From an uncultured Eubacteriales bacterium (GTDB lineage Bacteria > Bacillota > Clostridia > Oscillospirales > Acutalibacteraceae), in assembly GCA_900316925.1 (NCBI GenBank), contig ONEU01000022.1:1-10575 (forward strand): a stretch of 10,575 nt of DNA, written 5' to 3'. A model generated the notes under the pieces. The model saw nothing but the letters and a program-made list of their open reading frames with translations, had not been told where the DNA came from and searched no databases. Below are positions 5,608 through 10,575 of this stretch, piece after piece (the first letter of the stretch is position 1; the number at the start of each line of letters is the position of its first letter). The translations under genes were made by a program, and so were the position numbers.

Positions 5608-6792
5608 ATGACAAAAATCGACATTTTTTCCGGTTTCCTCGGAGCCGGAAAAACAACCCTCATCAAAAAGCTTATCAAAGAGGGCTATCACAACGAACAG
5701 CTCGTGCTGATTGAAAATGAGTTCGGCGAGATCGGCATTGACGGCGGCTTCCTCAAAGAGGCCGGGATCCAGATCAACGAGATGAACTCCGGCTGTATCT
5801 GCTGCTCCCTCGTGGGCGACTTCCGCCAGGCACTCAACAAAGTCCTCGAAGAATACCATCCCGACAGGATCATTATTGAGCCCTCGGGCGTCGGTAAGCT
5901 CTCCGACGTAATCAACGCTGTCAAGACTGTTGCCAGCGACGAGGTTCAGCTCAACAGCTTCATTACCGTTGCCGATGCTTCCAAGTGCAAGGTCTATATG
6001 AAGAATTTCGGCGAGTTCTATAACAATCAGATCGAAAGCGCCAGCACCATCATCCTCAGCAGAACACAGAATGTCTCTGACGAAAAACTGGCAGCTGCAT
6101 TGGAGCTGCTGAGAGCCCATAATGACAAGGCCGCTATCGTCACAACTCCCTGGGACGAGCTGACCGGCGATCAGATCCTGTCTGCTACGGAAGGCAAGGC
6201 TCTGCTGACCGTTGAGGATGTCCGATTTGACGACGAGTGTGACGATCCCGACTGTGAGTGCCACCATCACCATGACCACGACCATGACGAAGAGCATGAG
6301 CACCACCATCATCACGACCATGATGAAGAGCATGAGCACCACCATCATCACGACCACGATGAGGAGCACGAGCATCACTATCATCACGACCACGATGAGG
6401 AGCACGAGCATCACCACCACGACCATGAGGAATGTGATGATCCTGAGTGCGAGTGCCACCACCATCACGACCATGACCATCATCACGAGCACGGTCATCA
6501 CCACCATCACCATGCCGATGACGTGTTCACCAGCTGGGGCAGGGAGACCGCCAGAAAATATTCCAAGGAAGAAATCGAAAATATCCTCGCTGCTCTTGGT
6601 GATACCGAAAAATACGGTCTGGTTCTGCGTGCAAAGGGTATCGTTCCCGGCACCGACGGCAGCTGGATCCACTATGACTTCGTGCCGGAAGAATCCAACG
6701 TGAGAACCGGCAGTGCCGACTATACCGGAAGAATCTGCGTGATCGGCTCTAAGCTCCGCGAGGACGAGCTTGCCAAGCTGTTTATGATCTGA
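5608..6792 (+). CDS. CobW/COG0523 G3E-family GTPase with giant His/Asp/Glu/Cys-rich metal-binding insert
   Basis: A 394-residue cytoplasmic P-loop protein of the COG0523 group, whose known members act as metal chaperones or insertases for zinc, cobalt or iron. Seen: Walker A GFLGAGKTT (9-17), the family CxCC motif C63-I-C65-C66, and IIIEPSG (88-94) as Walker B. The C-terminal CobW_C-type domain covers about 305-394. The NKxD guanine-specificity motif is degenerate: ILSRTQ at 149-154. Residues 219-302 form an extreme metal-binding insert with 47 histidines in 84 residues, flanked by two CDDPxCEC cysteine modules (211-218 and 276-283). AAAGGAAGAGAG upstream serves as ribosome binding site. The stop precedes the next start by 25 bases, so both genes form one unit. 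Metal identity is not visible; zinc is the usual expectation. Confidence 0.92.
   Translation: MTKIDIFSGFLGAGKTTLIKKLIKEGYHNEQLVLIENEFGEIGIDGGFLKEAGIQINEMNSGCICCSLVGDFRQALNKVLEEYHPDRIIIEPSGVGKLSDVINAVKTVASDEVQLNSFITVADASKCKVYMKNFGEFYNNQIESASTIILSRTQNVSDEKLAAALELLRAHNDKAAIVTTPWDELTGDQILSATEGKALLTVEDVRFDDECDDPDCECHHHHDHDHDEEHEHHHHHDHDEEHEHHHHHDHDEEHEHHYHHDHDEEHEHHHHDHEECDDPECECHHHHDHDHHHEHGHHHHHHADDVFTSWGRETARKYSKEEIENILAALGDTEKYGLVLRAKGIVPGTDGSWIHYDFVPEESNVRTGSADYTGRICVIGSKLREDELAKLFMI
6262..6513 (+). repeat. in-frame tandem repeats coding the His-rich insert
   Basis: The region codes residues 219-302 of the GTPase. Three consecutive 36-base units (6301-6336, 6337-6372, 6373-6408) each encode a variant of HHHHHDHDEEHE. 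They differ mainly at third codon positions plus one His-to-Tyr change, with shorter, irregular copies on both sides. Near-identity of neighbouring units points to recent slippage or unequal exchange, so length is expected to vary between strains. Confidence 0.9.
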
Positions 6793-6817
6793 CCATTTTC
6801 CAAGAGGAGTGTGCATA

Positions 6818-7768
6818 ATGGCAACTGTACCTGTCTATCTTTTCCTCGGCTTTCTGGACGGAGGAAAAACCAAATTCATTCACGATACCCTCTGTGACAA
6901 GCGCTTCCAGGACGGTGATAAAACACTCGTTATCCTGTGCGAGGAGGGCGAGGAGGAGCTGGACACCTCCAAATATGCCGGCGGTAAAAACGTGACCGTC
7001 GTGACGGTAGAAAGCAAGGAAGAGTTCACCATGAGCTTCCTTGAGACCAGTCTGAAAAAGAGCCGCGCCGAGAGAGTCATGCTCGAATATAACGGTATGT
7101 GGCTGCTCAATGATCTGGCTGAGGTTATGCCGAAAAACTGGCAGATCTATCAGATTATGATGATGGCAGATGCACAGACCTTCGATATGTATAACAACAA
7201 TATGCGGCAGCTTGTATATGATAAGATCAGCGTCACGGAGCTTGTCGCCTTCAACCGCTACAGCAGCGATATCGACAAGATCAAGCTCCACACCATCGTG
7301 CGCGCCATCAACCGCCGTGCGGCGATCCTGTACGAATACAAGGACGGCACCGTTGAGAATGACGATATCGTTGATCCCCTCCCCTTTGATATCAACGCAC
7401 CCGTCATTGAGGTCAAGGACGAGGATTTCGGACTGCTCTATCTTGATGCGATGGACAAGCCCCAGAATTACGACGGCAAGACCATCCGCTTTAAGGCGCT
7501 GGTGGCAAGAAGCAATAAAATGCCGAAAAACTCCTTTGTCGGCGGTCGTTTTGCCATGACCTGCTGCGTGGAGGATATCCGTTATGTCGGCTTTATGTGC
7601 CAGTGGGATCATTCTTCCACTCTCGCTAATAAGGGCTGGTACACCGTGACCGCCAAGGTCAAGGCAGAACGCAGCCGGATGTTCAACAATGAGGTCGGCC
7701 CCATGTTCTACGTCACCGAGGTGACCAGTGCCGAAAAGCCTGCCGAAGAAACCGTTTATTTTTCATAA
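6818..7768 (+). CDS. degenerate CobW-like P-loop protein with C-terminal YcgQ/DUF1980 (TIGR03943)-like region
   Basis: A 316-residue cytoplasmic protein. The N-terminus carries a P-loop FLGFLDGGKTKF (9-20) and aligns in layout with the preceding GTPase (VMLEYNG at 87-93 where that has IIIEPSG). It lacks the CxCC motif, and NKxD is FNRYSSD (145-151). The C-terminal region (about 217-302) contains YDGKTIRFKALVAR, then PKNSFVGGRFAMTCCVEDI and VGFMCQW, a pattern I recognise from the YcgQ/DUF1980 (TIGR03943) family, normally paired with a permease and CobW proteins. No permease is in the window. Start: ATG 6818 with AAGAGGAG (6802-6809) 8 bases upstream; an in-frame GTG at 6809 lies inside that site. 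The role is unknown; joint work with its neighbour in metal handling is inferred from shared fold and operon. Confidence is high for the gene, moderate for the C-terminal family. Confidence 0.8.
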   Translation: MATVPVYLFLGFLDGGKTKFIHDTLCDKRFQDGDKTLVILCEEGEEELDTSKYAGGKNVTVVTVESKEEFTMSFLETSLKKSRAERVMLEYNGMWLLNDLAEVMPKNWQIYQIMMMADAQTFDMYNNNMRQLVYDKISVTELVAFNRYSSDIDKIKLHTIVRAINRRAAILYEYKDGTVENDDIVDPLPFDINAPVIEVKDEDFGLLYLDAMDKPQNYDGKTIRFKALVARSNKMPKNSFVGGRFAMTCCVEDIRYVGFMCQWDHSSTLANKGWYTVTAKVKAERSRMFNNEVGPMFYVTEVTSAEKPAEETVYFS

Positions 7769-7777
7769 AAAACAATC

Positions 7778-7818
7778 AGCACGGTTGATGCCTGTTCAGG
7801 TACCAACCGTGCTTTTTT
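7778..7818. terminator. shared bidirectional terminator between convergent units
   Basis: AGCACGGTTG (7778-7787) pairs perfectly with CAACCGTGCT (7804-7813), and the loop can fold further through CCTG/CAGG. Six Ts follow on the plus strand (7813-7818). On the minus strand the hairpin is followed by GATTG and then a T-run (7772-7769 and on). The stop codon of the minus-strand HAD gene lies in the plus-strand T-run, so this one hairpin serves both converging units. Confidence 0.9.
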
Positions 7819-8647
7819 ATGCTTCCGAAGAAAAGAATTGACGGAGACTGAGCGCCACGCCGTCCTCATAGCTGTTGCCGATGAGCAGATCGGCTTTCCG
7901 GCGCACTTCCTCCACGGCATCCCCTACTGCCACGCCGATATCGGCAGCCTGGAGCATTTCAAGATCGTTGAGGTTATCGCCAAAGGCTACTACCTTGTCT
8001 GCCCCGAGCAGTTCCTTGAGCTTCATCACACCGGCTGCTTTTGTCGCCTGTGAGCTGAATACCTCCAGAAAGAACATCTCGGTATAATTGTCCCGGTAGA
8101 GTGTCGGCTTCGCTCCGGACAGCTTACTGATCTCCTGATAGATCGGATACAGCCGTTCATAACGATCCACCATTGTGAAATAGATCGCTCTCTCGTCATC
8201 ACTGACCGTGATACAGTCCGTCTGGCGAAAGCTTTTATAGTCATTATCCTTGCGTACCTCAAAGAAATTCCGCTCCACCTCGTTGGTGAGCCGTTCAAAT
8301 TCCACATTGATGCCGCAGTCGGAATCAAACTTATAGACAAAGGACATCCGGTCAAAATCCTTGAGGATCCGGATGACTTCACGGGCGGTGGCAGTGTCCA
8401 TCGGCGTACAGCCGATATACTGCCGTTTCCGGTTGTCATAAATCAGCACGCCGTTCAGATGCACGCTGGGAATATTGACCTGCAGCTCCCGCAGATAGCC
8501 GACCGCCGACTGGCTCCTGGCGGTGGCAACGGAAAACAGCAGTCCCTGACCGATCAGTTCCCGGATGATGGCGGAGGAACGTGCGGAGAGTCTGGCTTGC
8601 TTGTCAAGCAATGTACCGTCCAGGTCGGAAATGTAAAGTGTTTTCAT
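7817..8647 (-). CDS. Cof-type HAD-superfamily phosphatase (subclass IIB)
   Basis: A 276-residue cytoplasmic phosphohydrolase, usual length for Cof/YkrA-type HAD enzymes that dephosphorylate sugar phosphates, nucleotides or flavin precursors. All four HAD motifs are visible: DLDGTLL (8-14, nucleophile Asp8 and acid Asp10), motif II VATAR (40-44, Thr42), Lys203 in ATKAAGVMKL, and GDNLNDLEML (223-232, metal-binding Asp224 and Asp228). The cap domain lies between about 80 and 190. Exact substrate cannot be told. The start ATG has GGGAGG 6 bases upstream. Its first four bases overlap the stop of the MORN-repeat gene (ATGA), implying translational coupling and shared transcription from a promoter right of the window. 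It ends in the shared terminator. Confidence 0.92.
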   Translation of the reverse strand: MKTLYISDLDGTLLDKQARLSARSSAIIRELIGQGLLFSVATARSQSAVGYLRELQVNIPSVHLNGVLIYDNRKRQYIGCTPMDTATAREVIRILKDFDRMSFVYKFDSDCGINVEFERLTNEVERNFFEVRKDNDYKSFRQTDCITVSDDERAIYFTMVDRYERLYPIYQEISKLSGAKPTLYRDNYTEMFFLEVFSSQATKAAGVMKLKELLGADKVVAFGDNLNDLEMLQAADIGVAVGDAVEEVRRKADLLIGNSYEDGVALSLRQFFSSEA

Positions 8648-10575
8648 ATCGTTCCTCCCGGAGCAGCCTGTAATTCCGTATAGTAATAGGTGATCTCAGA
8701 CAGCAGCAGGGTGCGGCAGTCGGGCACCGGCTCGGTAGAGAAAACACCGCGGCACTCCTCGCCGCTGTTACGGTAGACAATGCCCTCTCCGCAGGGCTTT
8801 CCGTCCACAAAATGCCCGGTGTACCGATGATCGGAGAACAGGATCGTACCGTTCCCGTCCGGCAGACCGTTTTTCAGGCGGCCGCTGTACAGACCTGATG
8901 CACCGGCGGTCCGGATACTCTTTTCAATGATAAACTCCGGCGTGAGACGATAAAGCTCGTATTCGGTGTTCTCCAGTTCCTTGCAGACCGGCAGCTCCGA
9001 AAGCTCCCGCAGAGACACTTTCATGGGTTTATCCGGCTGGTTGTGGCGGAAAATACCCTCGAACTGCTTCTCGGCGGATTCAATGAAGCTGCAGCCCATT
9101 CCGGAACGCTCGTCTCCGTGCATATTGCCGTAATAGACCAGCGAACCGCCGTGTGTAAATTCGCAGGTGTAGGTGCGCTCGCCGCGGGTATAGATGGATT
9201 TGCGGATGACGGTGCGTCCGGCAATCTCATTGATCCTGCCGTTCATGGCGCCGTCTTCAAACTGGCCCACATACTGCGCTTCATTGTCGGTATACAGAAT
9301 ACCGCATCCGTTGTAGCTGTCATTTTTCCACAAGCCCTTGTAGAGCATGATATTCTTCTGATAGGCAATGCCGAAGCCCTCCCGTTTGCCGTTCACAAAG
9401 CTGCCGAGATAAACTGCGCTGCCGTTTTCGTAGAGCTTTCCCTCACCGTGATAGAGTGAATCCCGGAACTCGCCCTCGTAGCACTTCTCGCCGTTCCGAT
9501 AGGCAATGCCGCGGCCGTTGCGGTGCATATCCGTCCATTCACCGCAGTAGATCAGCTTTTTGTCGGGGGTGTATTCGTTGAAAATGCCGGTCGGCTCCCC
9601 GTCCACAAAGCGTCCCTCTGCATAACCGCCGTCCTCCGTGAACAGACGGCCGGTACCGTTGTAATTGTCGTCAACAAAGCTGCCGATATAAATCACGCGC
9701 CCGTTACAGTCTGTCAGAGTCGCTTTGCCGTGGGCCTTGCCGTTCTGGAAACTGCCGCTCAGGGTGCCGCCGTTTTCCAGATAAAGCGTCCCCTCACCGT
9801 GATAGCGACCGTTTTTCCACTCGCCCCGGTAACAGACGGTACCGTCCGCATGATAGGACGTTCCCTGTCCGCAGCGGCTGTTATTCTTGTAACCGCCGGT
9901 GTAGAGCAGCTCCCCCTCTGCGCTGAACTGTGTGCCCGTCTCCAGGAACTCACCGTCACGGTACTTTCCCACAAAAAACGAACCGTCAGCTTCATTGCAG
10001 GTCATACCGGCGCCGTGCTGCCTGCCGTTCTCAATACCGCCGGCATAGAGCAGTCTGCCGCTCTGATCGAAGCTGGCTCCCACCTGTACGGAGCGGTCAT
10101 CCTTCCAACGGCCAACAAACACGCTGCCGTCGGCGGCAGAAAATGATACACCCATTCCCTCCCGCTTGTTCTGCTTCCAGTTGCCCGTGTAACAGAGCTT
10201 TCCGGTTTTATAGTAATACACGCCGAAGCCTTCACGCTTGTCATCCAGGTACTCGCCTTCATAGGCAGTCGCACCGGTTTTCATCACCGTCCTGCCGCGG
10301 CCGCTGCGTCTGGTGCCGTCCAGCTCGCCGAAGTAGAAATACCGTCTGCCGCCGGATTCAATGATCTGCTTGTCCACCGTCTCATAGGGGCACTCTCCCG
10401 CAAATGCACATTCCAGCTCGTGTGCTGCCGGAATATCGCCCTTTTCATAGTGCAGTCCCATGAAACTCGTCTGGTCGGCCGCTTCCTGTGATTCCTCCGC
10501 CGTTTTCGTCCCGGTACCCGATGCCTCTGCCGGTGCGGGTTCCTGATCCGGTTTTGCTTCTTCTGTCGGTGCAGG
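8644..10575 (-). CDS. MORN-repeat protein, 5' end outside the window (partial)
   Basis: At least 643 residues; the frame is open to the right edge, so the N-terminus is missing. The first Met at 10461 has no ribosome binding site, and upstream codons continue as a low-complexity Pro/Ala/Glu/Thr-rich linker (about 38 residues visible), so it is internal. From about codon 80 onward come some 20 MORN repeats of about 23 residues, of the form YxGxWKNxxxxGxGxxxxxxG (examples CYRGEWKNGRYHGEGTLY and VYLGSFVNGKREGFGIAY). A spacer without repeats follows (about residues 505-545), then two or three more repeats and a short tail. MORN repeats form elongated beta sheets that in known proteins bind lipids or partners; the role here is unknown. 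The linker suggests a separate N-terminal domain beyond the edge. It overlaps the HAD gene by four bases. Confidence 0.88.
   Translation of the reverse strand, partial: PAPTEEAKPDQEPAPAEASGTGTKTAEESQEAADQTSFMGLHYEKGDIPAAHELECAFAGECPYETVDKQIIESGGRRYFYFGELDGTRRSGRGRTVMKTGATAYEGEYLDDKREGFGVYYYKTGKLCYTGNWKQNKREGMGVSFSAADGSVFVGRWKDDRSVQVGASFDQSGRLLYAGGIENGRQHGAGMTCNEADGSFFVGKYRDGEFLETGTQFSAEGELLYTGGYKNNSRCGQGTSYHADGTVCYRGEWKNGRYHGEGTLYLENGGTLSGSFQNGKAHGKATLTDCNGRVIYIGSFVDDNYNGTGRLFTEDGGYAEGRFVDGEPTGIFNEYTPDKKLIYCGEWTDMHRNGRGIAYRNGEKCYEGEFRDSLYHGEGKLYENGSAVYLGSFVNGKREGFGIAYQKNIMLYKGLWKNDSYNGCGILYTDNEAQYVGQFEDGAMNGRINEIAGRTVIRKSIYTRGERTYTCEFTHGGSLVYYGNMHGDERSGMGCSFIESAEKQFEGIFRHNQPDKPMKVSLRELSELPVCKELENTEYELYRLTPEFIIEKSIRTAGASGLYSGRLKNGLPDGNGTILFSDHRYTGHFVDGKPCGEGIVYRNSGEECRGVFSTEPVPDCRTLLLSEITYYYTELQAAPGGTI

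Noticed and set aside
6301..6408. Regular 36-base repeats resembling a CRISPR array by period
   Set aside because: The units are directly adjacent with no spacers and lie in frame inside a conserved gene, coding a His-rich peptide.
5569..6816. A 415-codon open frame on the minus strand opposite the CobW-type GTPase
   Set aside because: It is the antisense shadow of the His-rich gene: the His/Asp codons read in reverse as Val/Met/Ala runs that look like membrane segments. It has no supporting ribosome binding site, and the plus-strand protein has clear conserved motifs.
9523..10146. A 207-codon plus-strand open frame opposite the MORN gene
   Set aside because: It is the shadow of the repetitive MORN coding sequence, whose repeats are unmistakable on the minus strand.
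10459..10461. ATG at 10461 as the start of the MORN protein
   Set aside because: There is no Shine-Dalgarno sequence upstream, and the frame stays open with a biased Pro/Ala/Glu linker to the window edge.

Overview
The window looks like chromosome of a gut-type Clostridia, most likely a Ruminococcus or close relative. GC is about 50-55%, ribosome binding sites are strongly AGGAGG-like, promoters are sigma-A-like (TTGACA/TATAAT), and rho-independent hairpins sit between nearly all units. The gene families (YitT, zinc-ribbon/PASTA kinase-like protein, paired CobW-type proteins, MORN protein) fit that group. The taxon is an inference from style; no rRNA or marker gene is present.

Layout, left to right. 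Positions 1-84 are the 5' end of a group II intron (probably class IIC) on the minus strand, running off the left edge. It is inserted a few bases beyond a terminator hairpin (90-131) that follows a minus-strand pair: a histidine-phosphatase-family enzyme (1105-1749) and a YitT-family membrane protein (179-1105), with overlapping stop and start codons. A divergent intergenic region with two AT-rich palindromes separates this pair from an XRE-type regulator on the plus strand (1953-2651). Next, on the minus strand, is a zinc-ribbon / pseudokinase / transmembrane / double-PASTA protein (2753-4393), convergent with the regulator and insulated by two back-to-back terminators. A roughly 470-base non-coding stretch with a strong hairpin follows, carrying outward promoters for the pseudokinase and for an Sfp-type phosphopantetheinyl transferase (4866-5522).

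The plus strand then carries a two-gene unit, probably for metal handling: a CobW/COG0523 G3E-family GTPase with a very large expanded His/Asp/Glu/Cys-rich insert (5608-6792), and a second protein (6818-7768) with a degenerate CobW-like P-loop N-terminus and a C-terminal region resembling the YcgQ/DUF1980 (TIGR03943) family. A shared bidirectional terminator (7778-7818) separates it from a minus-strand pair: a Cof-type HAD phosphatase (7817-8647), overlapping by 4 bases the end of a long MORN-repeat protein (8644 to beyond the right edge).

The points most worth attention are the two-protein G3E/DUF1980-like unit with its degenerate GTPase motifs, the membrane pseudokinase lacking both the VAIK lysine and HRD aspartate, the intron placed at a terminator, and the MORN protein whose N-terminus lies outside the window. 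No tRNA, rRNA, CRISPR array or insertion-sequence transposase was seen.
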